Part shown: one piece after another, positions 7,994 through 15,503 of the stretch
Layout: each line of letters begins with the position of its first letter
Numbering within the stretch: the stretch's first letter is position 1
NCBI GenBank assembly: GCA_964529155.1
Contig: CAZGVV010000022.1
Coordinates: forward strand, 1 to 29,816
Direction: 5' to 3'
DNA length: 29,816 bases
DNA from: CAZGVV01 sp964529155
GTDB lineage: Bacteria > Pseudomonadota > Alphaproteobacteria > Rickettsiales > SXRF01
The notes under the pieces: model-generated
Database searches by the model: none
What the model was told of the DNA's origin: nothing
What the model saw: only the letters and a program-made list of their open reading frames with translations
Translations under genes and position numbers: made by a program

Positions 7994-8568
7994 GGCTTAA
8001 GGTTAGCAGTGTCCAAGGCCAGGTTTAGCTGCAATACATTCACCCGCGGTTGTCCGAACATACCCAATGTGCGCCGTTCTGTGTGGTCATGAATAAGTGC
8101 ATGTACTTGTTTTATATCCATTCCACGAGTGGATGCGATACGTGTTGCCTGAAAATCAGCAGCCTGGGGGCTGATGTGGGGGTCCAAGCCACTGGCAGAG
8201 GCTTCTACTAAATCAGCGGGAATTGAGGGGGGTGCAGCACGGTCTGCTTTATGTAAGGTCATTACCCGCATTTTTACATCGCTTGCTAAGGTTCCATTAT
8301 CCGGGCTCATATTGGAAGCAGTGGAACCAGAAGCATTATACGCCGGGGTGGTTGCAGAGGGGCGTGGCCAGAAATAATTATTATGCGCAAAAGGCTGGCC
8401 TAAAAGGGTGGAGCCAATAACATGTCCTTCCTTATCATAGACTAAGCTGCCATTTGCCTTGCTGTGAAAAGCGCTTTGGGCAATAGCGGTTACGGCCATA
8501 GGGTACAGTCCACCAAGCAAAACGGTGAAAAGCAGAAGAAGCACGAGGGCAGGGCGGATAGCTTGCAT
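7990..8568 (-). CDS. kdpC: Potassium-transporting ATPase subunit KdpC
   Basis: 192 residues, usual length. One N-terminal membrane helix (RPALVLLLLFTVLLGGLYPM) carries the family's LxGxxYP signature. The periplasmic part has GSxLxGQPF (GSTLLGQPFAHNNYFWPRPS), ASGSTASNMSPDN and SGLDPHISPQAADFQ, all KdpC landmarks. KdpC stabilises the KdpFABC K+ pump and is not known to work alone. Here kdpA and kdpB are missing: only 76 bp separate its ATG from the divergent glnB. No Shine-Dalgarno sequence is visible. A TATGAT box ends 6 bp before the ATG, so a leaderless transcript is possible. Confidence 0.93.
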   Translation of the reverse strand: MQAIRPALVLLLLFTVLLGGLYPMAVTAIAQSAFHSKANGSLVYDKEGHVIGSTLLGQPFAHNNYFWPRPSATTPAYNASGSTASNMSPDNGTLASDVKMRVMTLHKADRAAPPSIPADLVEASASGLDPHISPQAADFQATRIASTRGMDIKQVHALIHDHTERRTLGMFGQPRVNVLQLNLALDTANLKP

Positions 8569-8574
8569 GGGGGC

Positions 8575-8602
8575 ATCATAGCGTGTTGATCGTAAAACGC
8601 AA
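8575..8602 (-). promoter_or_regulatory. Possible promoter of kdpC (leaderless)
   Basis: On the minus strand: TTGCGT, 16-bp spacer, TATGAT. The -10 box matches five of six; the -35 box is weak. Transcription would start at about the kdpC ATG, consistent with the missing ribosome site. Confidence 0.35.
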
Positions 8603-8644
8603 AACCATTTGCAATCCCCGAATTGTCACCGTAACGTCAGAGGT

Positions 8645-8983
8645 ATGAAAAAAATAGAAGCGATTATCAAGCCCTTCAAGCTCGATGAAGTCAAAGAAGC
8701 CCTGCAAGAGCTGGGCCTTCAGGGTATTACCGTACTCGAAGCCCGTGGTTTCGGGCGACAAAAAGGCCATACGGAATTATACCGCGGTGCAGAATATGTG
8801 GTTGATTTTTTGCCTAAAATTAAACTAGAAGTAGTAGTGGAGGACACGCTGGTGGAACGCACGGTCGAAGCCATCATGCAAGCGGCCCGTACCGGGCGTA
8901 TAGGCGACGGAAAAATCTTTATTATCCCTGTAGAAGAAGCCATACGCATCCGCACGGGTGAGCGTGGCTCCGAGGCGATTTAG
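8645..8983 (+). CDS. glnB: Nitrogen regulatory protein P-II
   Basis: 112 residues when started at MKKIEAIIKPFKLDEVKEAL, the usual length; an upstream ATG at 8609 adds 12 unrelated residues and is rejected. The T-loop RQKGHTELYRGAEYVVDF has the uridylylation site Tyr51. The C-terminal signature is GDGKIFIIPVEEAIRIRTGE. P-II is a trimeric sensor of 2-oxoglutarate and ATP/ADP that controls glutamine synthetase adenylylation and NtrB. The C-terminus is closer to GlnB than GlnK. Alphaproteobacterial glnB is often followed by glnA; here a MITE and a convergent gene follow instead. Confidence 0.95.
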   Translation: MKKIEAIIKPFKLDEVKEALQELGLQGITVLEARGFGRQKGHTELYRGAEYVVDFLPKIKLEVVVEDTLVERTVEAIMQAARTGRIGDGKIFIIPVEEAIRIRTGERGSEAI

Positions 8984-9045
8984 GGCCTGAAAAAAGTCGG
9001 CTTATAGGGTGGGCTGCTGTCAATCAGGACCACGCGTTAATTCTA

Positions 9046-9184
9046 TAGTCATTCCACTTTACCATTATACATGGCTGCAAAGAGTGTTTTCTGCGCTTCC
9101 GGTGCTCACGTACACCTGTACGCTGCGCTCCGGTTCTCGAAAACACTATTTTCGCCTACGTATAATGGTAAATTGAAATAACTA
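9046..9184. mobile_element. 139-bp MITE-like element, copy 1, TA target duplication
   Basis: Terminal inverted repeats of about 30 bp begin TAGTCATTCCACTTTACCAT on the left and TAGTTATTTCAATTTACCAT on the inverted right end. Inner arms (AGTGTTTTC/GAAAACACT) extend the fold to nearly the whole element. It is flanked by TA on both sides (9044-9045, 9185-9186). No coding capacity. It differs from the copy at 21286-21424 by 2 of 139 bases. TA duplication and TIR form suggest mobilisation by an IS630/Tc1-mariner type transposase, not present here. Confidence 0.85.
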
Positions 9185-9227
9185 TAGGTTTATAAATCTG
9201 CCCGACAATCCAGGCAATAATTCGTCA

Positions 9228-10496
9228 TTATAATGCCGCCAGTTGCGCTTCCTCAATTCCCAGTGTCCGTGCAATTCCGCGGGTTTTGATGAGGGTTTCG
9301 GTCCACTCATTTTCAGGGTCAGAATCGGCGACAATTCCACCGCCTACCTGAAATTCAAATCGGTCACCATCTACAATGAGTGTGCGGATTATCACGGATA
9401 AATCACAGCTTCCATCCCCCCCAAACCATCCCATTGCACCACTATACACGCCACGCGCTTGTGGCTCAGCTGAATGAATGCGCTGCATTGCCGCATGTTT
9501 GGGAGCACCCGTCATGGAGCCGGGGGGGAAACAGGCGGTGATGACATCCAGTGTGGTGGATTCAGGCTGCCTTTGTCCTGAAATGGTACTGGATAAATGG
9601 TGAACCGTGGCATGGGTGGTTACTTCAAATAAGCGATCTACCGTGACACTTCCGGGGATGCAGCTGCGCGATAAATCATTGCGCATGAGGTCTGTGATCA
9701 TCAAATTTTCTGCGCGATCTTTGGGGCTATGAGACAATGTGTGGGCAATTTTTTTATCTGCTATGGCATCTGAAACACGCCCAGCCGAGCCTTTAATTGG
9801 CCGTGTCGTAATGTGACCATTTGGTTCTATCTTTAAAAACCGCTCCGGGCTTGAGGAAAGAATGGCCTGGCCGGATGGAAGACGAATATAGGCGCTGTAA
9901 GGGGCAGGGCTGACTGCACAAAGACGGCAAAATAACGTCAAGGTGTCTGGCGTTTCACTAAAGCGCCCGAAAAATTTTCGGGTAAGGTTGACCTGGTACA
10001 AAGCACCGGCGTGAATATCTTCCACAATAGACTGTACATGCGCCAGATACTCTGCTTTCTGCATATTGCTGGTAAGTTCTATGACACTGGGTAATGCAGC
10101 TGAGCACGTGATGGGAGAAAAAGCAGGCGGAGCATCAGCCCAGCAGGTGAGGATACGGGTCGCATGATCGAAATGAAAAATGCGCTCAAACTGCCCCATC
10201 CACAACGTGGGTAAATCAATAAAAGAAGGTGCGGCTTCAGGCCCTGCATTTAATGCCGTAGGTAGCGCATATCCCAAATACCCAAACCAGGCATTTGTAA
10301 AGGGGGCTAAACCCGCACTAAGCTGTGCGGCGAGTTGTGTGATGGACTCGCTGTCCCTGATAAGGCCGCATGCTAAAAGACTTGCGTTACCAGAATACCC
10401 AGCCTGTACCCCTGAATAAAGCAATACAAGAGGTTCTTGCTTGTACGCGCTTGCCACTTCCAGCGGTTCTCTCCAGGGCAGTATATAAGACTTCAT
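9228..10496 (-). CDS. pabB: Aminodeoxychorismate synthase component I
   Basis: 422 residues of the chorismate-utilising family. The C-terminal catalytic domain has ALYQVNLTRKF, ERFLKIEPNGHITTRPIKGS with the Lys that distinguishes PabB from TrpE (PIAGT), ENLMITDLMRNDLS, CFPPGSMTGAPK and the GGGIVADSDPENEW metal/chorismate site. It makes 4-amino-4-deoxychorismate for folate, using ammonia from PabA. Neither pabA nor pabC is adjacent. Its ATG directly follows the ELM1 stop (TAAATG), and it is the last gene of the map operon. Confidence 0.9.
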   Translation of the reverse strand: MKSYILPWREPLEVASAYKQEPLVLLYSGVQAGYSGNASLLACGLIRDSESITQLAAQLSAGLAPFTNAWFGYLGYALPTALNAGPEAAPSFIDLPTLWMGQFERIFHFDHATRILTCWADAPPAFSPITCSAALPSVIELTSNMQKAEYLAHVQSIVEDIHAGALYQVNLTRKFFGRFSETPDTLTLFCRLCAVSPAPYSAYIRLPSGQAILSSSPERFLKIEPNGHITTRPIKGSAGRVSDAIADKKIAHTLSHSPKDRAENLMITDLMRNDLSRSCIPGSVTVDRLFEVTTHATVHHLSSTISGQRQPESTTLDVITACFPPGSMTGAPKHAAMQRIHSAEPQARGVYSGAMGWFGGDGSCDLSVIIRTLIVDGDRFEFQVGGGIVADSDPENEWTETLIKTRGIARTLGIEEAQLAAL

Positions 10497-11447
10497 TTAT
10501 AATATCGCCAAAACAGCATGTGCCACACGAACGCGCTCATCTTCTATGGTATAGGGCATAGGGCCTAGCCGTGCGGTAGAAAGAGCACGTGCGATGCGCC
10601 CTTGTATCAACATATCCGCAAAGCGCGCAGGTTTGGTATCAATATGGCCAGTGAATGGCAATACATATACCGGCTTGCCAGTATATGCGGCTTCAGAGAG
10701 CATATTCACGGAATCATTGGTCGCAATTATATAATCGGCTACGCCCAACATGCCTAAATAAGGATTTTCCCCCTGCATATCATAGATCCAAGCCCGTTTT
10801 TCAGCAGCGAAGGCTTCATGCAGTAAACGTATGTTGGCCTCGCCGGTACGCCGGGAAGGGGTAATCAACAAGCTCCCGGATTCACGGGTGAGGAGTGCCT
10901 TTAGCGAGGCGATCACTTCACGCATGGTGGGTTCATTTAATGTGTAGCGATGGGTGCTGCCGCCAATTAATACTGCGATCCAGGGTTTTGGCAGTGCGGC
11001 AAAAACGGGTTGCCACTGTGTGGATGCAAGGGCTAAATTGCTGCGGGTTAAGCGGTGAAGTGCAAAACGTGTTTTGATAACGTTGTCACCCTCCACTGGG
11101 TCATGGGCCATAGTGACAATGAGATCAAAATCGCGTCGGCAGGCGCGGGGGTCGGTTAGATGAATGGCTTTCGTGCGTCCAGCACTGGCTATTTTAATCG
11201 CCAGCCCTAAAGGTGCAGAGCGGCGGCCGCTGGTGATGACTGCTGCCGGCCATGGCGGTGCTAATCGATCACTACTTGCGGTTAATTGCGATAAAGCTCC
11301 GCGCCACATTGCCACGGGCAGCCAGCAAAACGGCCGTTTACGCATGCATGTTTTTAACGTGTAAGGCTGGCCAAGCGTTTCTAAAACACCTTCAACCTGG
11401 CTTTTCATACCCGCCGAACCATCGGTAATTCCCCAGAATACTGGCAT
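10497..11447 (-). CDS. Mitochondrial fission ELM1-family protein
   Basis: 316 residues of the ELM1/DUF1022 family, common in alphaproteobacteria and plant mitochondria. Family landmarks: N-terminal WGITDGSAGMKSQVEGV, SGRRSAPLGLAIKI, HLTDPRACRRDFDLIVTMAHD, VLIGGSTHRYTL, LLITPSRRTG, and IIATNDSVNMLSEAAYTGKP. The fold is glycosyltransferase-B-like; bacterial function is not established, with an envelope glycosyltransferase role often suggested. Start and stop overlap or abut radC and pabB (TAATG and TAAATG), so it belongs to the same operon. Confidence 0.88.
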   Translation of the reverse strand: MPVFWGITDGSAGMKSQVEGVLETLGQPYTLKTCMRKRPFCWLPVAMWRGALSQLTASSDRLAPPWPAAVITSGRRSAPLGLAIKIASAGRTKAIHLTDPRACRRDFDLIVTMAHDPVEGDNVIKTRFALHRLTRSNLALASTQWQPVFAALPKPWIAVLIGGSTHRYTLNEPTMREVIASLKALLTRESGSLLITPSRRTGEANIRLLHEAFAAEKRAWIYDMQGENPYLGMLGVADYIIATNDSVNMLSEAAYTGKPVYVLPFTGHIDTKPARFADMLIQGRIARALSTARLGPMPYTIEDERVRVAHAVLAIL

Positions 11448-12163
11448 TACAATAATCCCTGACTTTTAAATGAGAAATGTTTTTCACGGCCAATAATCAG
11501 ATGATCATGTACCGTAAGGCCAAGCGTGCGGGCGGCATTTTGCACATGTTTTGTAATATCAATATCCGCCTTGCTTGGGGTGACATCACCGGTTGGGTGA
11601 TTGTGAAGCAGAATTACACCCGATGCACTTAATTCCAGCGCGCGTTTGATAATTTCGCGCGGATAAACCGGTGCGTGATCTATCGTGCCTTTTTGCTGCA
11701 TTTCATCGGCCAGCAAGCCAAATTTTCTATCCAAAAATAGCACATGAAACTCCTCATGCGCCTTATGCCCCAAGTTTAATTTGCAATAATCCAGCAACGC
11801 CTGCCAGCTTTGAATAATCGGCCTGGCCGTCGCCTGTGCTTTAAGTAACCTCGCTGCTGCCGCTTCCACCGATTTGATGGCGGCCACAGCCGCTTCATTT
11901 ACCCCCTCCACCTGCATCAGTGCCAGCGGTTCGGCTTGCAGCACATGGGCGAGCGTGCCGAAATGGTGGATCAATTCTTTCGCCAATGGCTTGACATCTC
12001 CCACCGGGCGGGCTGGAAATAAGAGTAATTCCAGTAATTCATAGTCTGGAAATGTAGTAGGGCTAGCAAGGAAGCGTTCACGAAGACGCGAGCGGTGGCC
12101 TAGGTGATGAGGCTTTTTTTTCTCATTTGACGGTATGAGTAGCTCTATCTGTTCGTCTATCAT
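11447..12163 (-). CDS. radC: RadC-family JAB/MPN-domain protein
   Basis: 238 residues. An N-terminal helix-hairpin-helix region (YELLELLLFPARPVGD, FGTLAHVLQAEP) is followed by the C-terminal MPN+ metalloprotease-like domain with HNHPTGDVTPSKADIDIT, which supplies the HxH-x7-SxxD metal ligands, and a closing DHLIIGREKHFSFKSQGLL. Despite the name, a role in DNA repair has not held up. The gene lies 10 bp after the GNAT gene, and its stop overlaps the ELM1 start by one base. A nearby map gene is a common alphaproteobacterial arrangement. Confidence 0.92.
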   Translation of the reverse strand: MIDEQIELLIPSNEKKKPHHLGHRSRLRERFLASPTTFPDYELLELLLFPARPVGDVKPLAKELIHHFGTLAHVLQAEPLALMQVEGVNEAAVAAIKSVEAAAARLLKAQATARPIIQSWQALLDYCKLNLGHKAHEEFHVLFLDRKFGLLADEMQQKGTIDHAPVYPREIIKRALELSASGVILLHNHPTGDVTPSKADIDITKHVQNAARTLGLTVHDHLIIGREKHFSFKSQGLL

Positions 12164-12173
12164 TGCACTTGCA

Positions 12174-12674
12174 TTATAGAAATTTTACCATAAGCACATC
12201 TGTAACATATTCATTAGCTACTTTCATTATATGCTGTTCGCGGCCATAAACCTCAAATCCTAGCTGCGTGTAAAGTCGTACGGTTGAAGATTTGGATTCG
12301 TCTGTGCTTAATTGTACAAGTTCAAGCCTGGCTTTTTGTGCTTCTTCAATTAGCATGGCGATAAGCTGTTTGGCGAGGCCTTGGCCACGGGATTCCGGCA
12401 TTATATATACACCCCACACCATGCCTTTATGATGCAATTTTATGCCTTTTTGAATGTATAAACCCGCTATCCCGATTAGCCTGCCATCACGAAACGCCCC
12501 AGCGATCCAGCCATTTTTAAAGTAACGGTGGAAATATTCTAAAGGCTGATCGGCGCATTCCGTGTAATCTTCTAAGAAGGCATGCGGAGACTCCTGCAGG
12601 CCATATAAACGCACATTACGGAATTGCTCTGCATCGCCCACTGTGAGCAAGCGGCATATAAAAGAGTTAGGCAT
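12174..12674 (-). CDS. GNAT-family N-acetyltransferase
   Basis: 166 residues from the preferred ATG at 12674, which gives MPNSFICRLLTVGDAEQFR, the normal GNAT beginning; an upstream ATG at 12725 lies deeper in map and adds 17 unrelated residues. The acetyl-CoA site is in motif A (GVYIMPESRGQGLAKQLIAM), followed by motif B-like LYTQLGFEVYGREQHIMKV. The substrate is unknown. The start overlaps the end of map by 8 bp, so translation is likely coupled. Confidence 0.85.
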   Translation of the reverse strand: MPNSFICRLLTVGDAEQFRNVRLYGLQESPHAFLEDYTECADQPLEYFHRYFKNGWIAGAFRDGRLIGIAGLYIQKGIKLHHKGMVWGVYIMPESRGQGLAKQLIAMLIEEAQKARLELVQLSTDESKSSTVRLYTQLGFEVYGREQHIMKVANEYVTDVLMVKFL

Positions 12675-13485
12675 AAGGCGGGCAATTCCGCCCTGTCGGT
12701 GACGCGGTGAAAATCTCACATCCATCCTTGGTTACACCAATAGAATGCTCGAATTGTGCCGATAGGGATTTGTCGCGCGTGGTAACGGTCCAATTGTCGT
12801 GTTTGCTTAAAATGGTTTGCCAGCCACCGACATTGATCATCGGCTCGACGGTAAAAAACATACCCTCTTTCAGTACCATGCCTTTACCGGGTTTGCCATA
12901 ATGCACAATGTTTGGCGCGGTATGAAATATTTTTCCTAACCCATGGCCGCAATAATCCCGTACTACGGAATAGCGGTGGCTTTCGGCAAAGGTTTGTATG
13001 GCATGTCCAATATCGCCGATGGTGGCCCCAGGCTTCACGGCGGCAATGCCACGCATCATGCACTCATAGGTTACCTCAGTAAGGCGGCGGGCTTTAATAG
13101 ACGGCTCGCCTATCCAAAACATGCGGCTGGTATCGCCATGCCAGCCGTCGAGGATGACCGTTACATCGATATTAAGAATATCGCCGTCTTTTAATTTATA
13201 ATCGCCAGGTATGCCGTGACACACCACATGGTTTACCGATGTGCAAATGGATTTAGGAAATCCGCGATACCCGAGCGGTGCAGGAATTGCACCATGGCTT
13301 ACGATGTATTCATGGCAAATCGTATCCAGCTCGAGCGTACTGACCCCAGCGCGCGCATGCTCACCGATCATATCCAGCACTTCAGCGGCGAGCTTGCCGG
13401 CTGCGCGCATGCCTGCAAAATCAGCGGGAGGGTGAATCTCTACGTCGCGGGTTTCCGTGTAATCGTCTTCGTCGTCGTCATTCAT
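12667..13485 (-). CDS. map: Type I methionine aminopeptidase
   Basis: 272 residues. It removes the initiator Met from nascent proteins. All five metal ligands are visible in order: Asp in LNIDVTVILDGWHGD, the second Asp in GDTSRMF, His in DYCGHGLGKIFH, Glu in FFTVEPMINVG and Glu in AQFEHSIGV. An acidic N-terminal extension (MNDDDEDDYTETRD) precedes the catalytic domain. First gene of the operon map-GNAT-radC-ELM1-pabB. No Shine-Dalgarno sequence is visible; the 5' region lies in the inverted repeat at 13492-13561. Confidence 0.95.
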   Translation of the reverse strand: MNDDDEDDYTETRDVEIHPPADFAGMRAAGKLAAEVLDMIGEHARAGVSTLELDTICHEYIVSHGAIPAPLGYRGFPKSICTSVNHVVCHGIPGDYKLKDGDILNIDVTVILDGWHGDTSRMFWIGEPSIKARRLTEVTYECMMRGIAAVKPGATIGDIGHAIQTFAESHRYSVVRDYCGHGLGKIFHTAPNIVHYGKPGKGMVLKEGMFFTVEPMINVGGWQTILSKHDNWTVTTRDKSLSAQFEHSIGVTKDGCEIFTASPTGRNCPPYA

Positions 13486-13491
13486 GAGGTT

Positions 13492-13561
13492 ATTGGTTGT
13501 AGGTTATGGTTTATCTGACTATTATTAACCTAGCATCCAACACCCATACCCTACAACCAAT
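13492..13561. promoter_or_regulatory. 18-bp inverted repeat spanning the map/cinA divergent promoter region
   Basis: The left arm ATTGGTTGTAGGTTATGG (13492-13509) and the inverted right arm ATTGGTTGTAGGGTATGG (13544-13561) match at 17 of 18 bases. The arms begin 6 and 3 bp from the two ATGs, so both genes share almost the same sequence just before the start codon, with no ribosome site. It could be a shared operator, a mirrored leader, or the trace of a small insertion. Confidence 0.7.
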
Positions 13562-13564
13562 CTT

Positions 13565-14299
13565 ATGACAACCGCGTGCGTTATCATCATCGGCAATGAA
13601 ATCCTCTCTGGCAGGACGCAGGATATAAACCTCAACTGGCTTGCTAAGTCTTTGAATGACATAGGTGTTCGCCTGAAGGAGGCCCGTGTGGTGCCCGATA
13701 GCGAGGCTGCTATTGTTGGCGCCGTGAATGGCTGCCGAAAACTCTATGACTATGTATTCATTACCGGCGGCATAGGCCCCACCCATGATGACATCACCAC
13801 CGCATGTGTTGCGTCGGCCTTTGGAGTGAAGGTGCTGCGTGACGGGGAGGCAGAGCGTCGGCTTCGTGCGCATTACACGGCGGATATGATCAATGAAGCC
13901 CGTCTTAGAATGGCCGATATACCTGAGGGCGCTACGTTGATTGATAATCCTGTTTCGGCGGCGCCTGGATATATTATGGAAAACGTATACGTCATGGCCG
14001 GTGTGCCAAAGATTATGCAAGCCATGTTTGACGGGATCCGCCACCAGCTGCAAGGCGGAATTCCTCTCATTTCGCATACGCTTTCAGCTTATGTTACAGA
14101 AGGCTCGATTGCTGATGAACTCACGAAAATTCAGCGCCGTTACCCTGAAGTGGATATTGGCAGTTACCCGTTTATCCGCAATCAAAAACTTGGGGTATCT
14201 ATCGTATTGCGCGCCGAGCCATCACCGGCATTAGAGATTGCCACGCAGGAAGTGGGCGTCTTGCTTGCTAAATTTTCAGACGTAATGGAAGAAGCCTAG
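13565..14299 (+). CDS. CinA N-terminal/molybdopterin-binding-like (COG1058) protein
   Basis: 244 residues, the MoCF-biosynthesis-like domain alone, without the C-terminal nicotinamide-nucleotide amidase domain of full CinA. Landmarks: IIIGNEILSGRTQDINLNWL, VVPDSEAAIV, YVFITGGIGPTHDDITTACV, NPVSAAPGYIMENVYVMAGV and PSYPF-like GSYPFIRN. Relatives hydrolyse ADP-ribose or ADP-ribose-like compounds in pyridine-nucleotide recycling; the true substrate is not known here. The stop overlaps the convergent beta-barrel gene by 4 bp. Confidence 0.88.
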   Translation: MTTACVIIIGNEILSGRTQDINLNWLAKSLNDIGVRLKEARVVPDSEAAIVGAVNGCRKLYDYVFITGGIGPTHDDITTACVASAFGVKVLRDGEAERRLRAHYTADMINEARLRMADIPEGATLIDNPVSAAPGYIMENVYVMAGVPKIMQAMFDGIRHQLQGGIPLISHTLSAYVTEGSIADELTKIQRRYPEVDIGSYPFIRNQKLGVSIVLRAEPSPALEIATQEVGVLLAKFSDVMEEA

Positions 14300-14976
14300 A
14301 ACCTGAAGCGTCCGCCGACTTCTACGCTGTGGGCGACATAATTATCCAGCTTAAGCTTGCTTGCCCCCGTGGTTCCAAATTCAGCACTTTCTGCCACGAA
14401 ATACCGGTAACCAAGCGTCCATTCGGTAAAAGGAATACTGGTGGGGGCATAACCAATGCCGACTAGGAACTGGTAGGCCATGGTCGTATCGCCATCTGAA
14501 TTATTGCCCAGCACGGCGTGATCATCCAGCTTTACCCGCGCTCCGCCCACACCGCCGCCGAGATAGGGGGTCCATTGGCTATTATTGTGAAAATCATACA
14601 GTACGTTACCCATATAAGACAGGGCCGACTGATAGCCATGTAGTGCGGTAGTGGTATTTCCGGAGCGGCTATTGGTAAGCTTGGAATAATGATACCCCAA
14701 CTCGCCCTCTACGCGGATATTATCTAAAATAGGAACGCCAAAATGCGGAATATACCCTAAAGATGCGGTAAACGCGCCGCCGGTAGAGTCATGAGTTATT
14801 TTTCCACTGGATGCGCTTTTATAATCAGAATCATCCAAAAACTGGACACCACCCGTGAGGCCAACATACCAGCGTGGCCAATTATCTTCCCGCGAAGTTT
14901 GATTTTTGTTCGTATTGGCGGCATGGGCGGGGAGTGAGAAGCATAAGGCCAGTGCCAGTACGAGGAAATAACGCAT
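14296..14976 (-). CDS. Outer-membrane beta-barrel protein (OmpA/Opacity-like)
   Basis: 226 residues from the ATG at 14976, which has GGAGG 5 bp upstream; an ATG 12 bp further out is also possible. A signal peptide (RYFLVLALALCFSLPAHA) ends in AHA-A. The mature part alternates polar and hydrophobic residues in strands with many Tyr and Gly (YVGLTGGVQF, GELGYHYSKL, YLGGGVGGARVKLDDHAVLG, FLVGIGYAP, TLGYRYF) and ends in Phe (GGRFRF), the outer-membrane sorting signal. Probably an eight-stranded porin-like surface protein; no specific role can be given. Confidence 0.85.
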   Translation of the reverse strand: MRYFLVLALALCFSLPAHAANTNKNQTSREDNWPRWYVGLTGGVQFLDDSDYKSASSGKITHDSTGGAFTASLGYIPHFGVPILDNIRVEGELGYHYSKLTNSRSGNTTTALHGYQSALSYMGNVLYDFHNNSQWTPYLGGGVGGARVKLDDHAVLGNNSDGDTTMAYQFLVGIGYAPTSIPFTEWTLGYRYFVAESAEFGTTGASKLKLDNYVAHSVEVGGRFRF

Positions 14977-15166
14977 GAATGCCTCCATTAATAACTGCTT
15001 CCTTTAGTAGATGCTGCCTAGCTTACCCAAGCGGCTCCACGTAATGCATAATAGTAAAAACTAGAGAGAATCGGGAAAAGATGCAACTGCTTATTGTGGG
15101 TGCAAGGCCTCCGGCATACCAGTAATAATTATCGTAGGATTATTATACATTACCATGAACACCGTA

Positions 15167-15195
15167 TTGTCAAAGCGCCAAAGCCATAGTACATA
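15167..15195 (+). promoter_or_regulatory. Candidate promoter of tRNA-Leu(UAA)
   Basis: TTGTCA, 17-bp spacer, TACATA. It would start transcription near 15202, ~50 nt before the tRNA. The rest of 14989-15253 shows AT-rich sequence with a weak inverted repeat (ATAATTATCG...TATTATAC) and no gene. Confidence 0.45.
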
Positions 15196-15253
15196 CGCTT
15201 CTGTCTTAAGCGTTCGGTGCATGTCTTAATAAAGAATGCCCAACGCATTGACG

Positions 15254-15342
15254 GCTCGCGTGGCGGAATTGGTAGACGCAACGGACTTAAAATCCGTAGT
15301 CCTTCAATGGATGTGCCGGTTCGATTCCGGCCGCGAGCACCA
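15254..15342 (+). tRNA. tRNA-Leu (anticodon UAA)
   Basis: An 89-nt class II tRNA with encoded CCA. The acceptor GCTCGCG pairs with CGCGAGC, followed by ACCA. The D-arm is GGCGGAATTGGTAGACGC, the anticodon stem ACGGA/TCCGT encloses CTTAAAA (anticodon TAA), there is a long variable arm, and the T-arm is CCGGTTCGATTCCGG. It heads the cassette array: repeat B follows the CCA directly, and repeats C-F each begin with a degenerate version of its 3' end. Confidence 0.97.
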
Positions 15343-15488
15343 TTTCGGACTTCGTTTTTCAAAAACGGGTTCGAGTCCGGCTGGGATAAAGACTTGCGGC
15401 TGGTTCTATATTTCAGAAATTACCCGACACCCATTTCGAGGCTTGATAGCGATAATATAGTCGCTACAATAACATAAGCGGTTCTATC
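15343..15488 (+). repeat. tRNA-Leu-associated structured repeat, copy B
   Basis: In order: TTTCGG; hairpin CGTTTTTCAAAAACG (15353-15367); T-arm-like GGTTCGAGTCCGGCTGGGA; CTGGTTCTATATTTCAGA; inner hairpin TAGCGA/TCGCTA; end motif AAGCGGTTCTATC. It differs in sequence from copy A after the other tRNA-Leu but keeps motif order, spacing and hairpins. The hydrolase gene starts 15 bp downstream. Confidence 0.82.
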
Positions 15489-15503
15489 AAAATTACAGGA
15501 ATT

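Noticed and set aside
5613..8000. Several plus-strand frames across kdpD
   Set aside because: Ser/Arg-rich shadow frames opposite a complete, motif-rich kdpD.
8569..8644. Sigma-54 promoter in front of glnB
   Set aside because: A TTGCAA is present, but there is no GG pair ten bases before the GC on either strand.
15217..15477. Open frames over tRNA-Leu(UAA) and repeat B
   Set aside because: The AELVDATDLKSV stretch is the same tRNA artefact, and the remainder is repeat sequence with no coding character.
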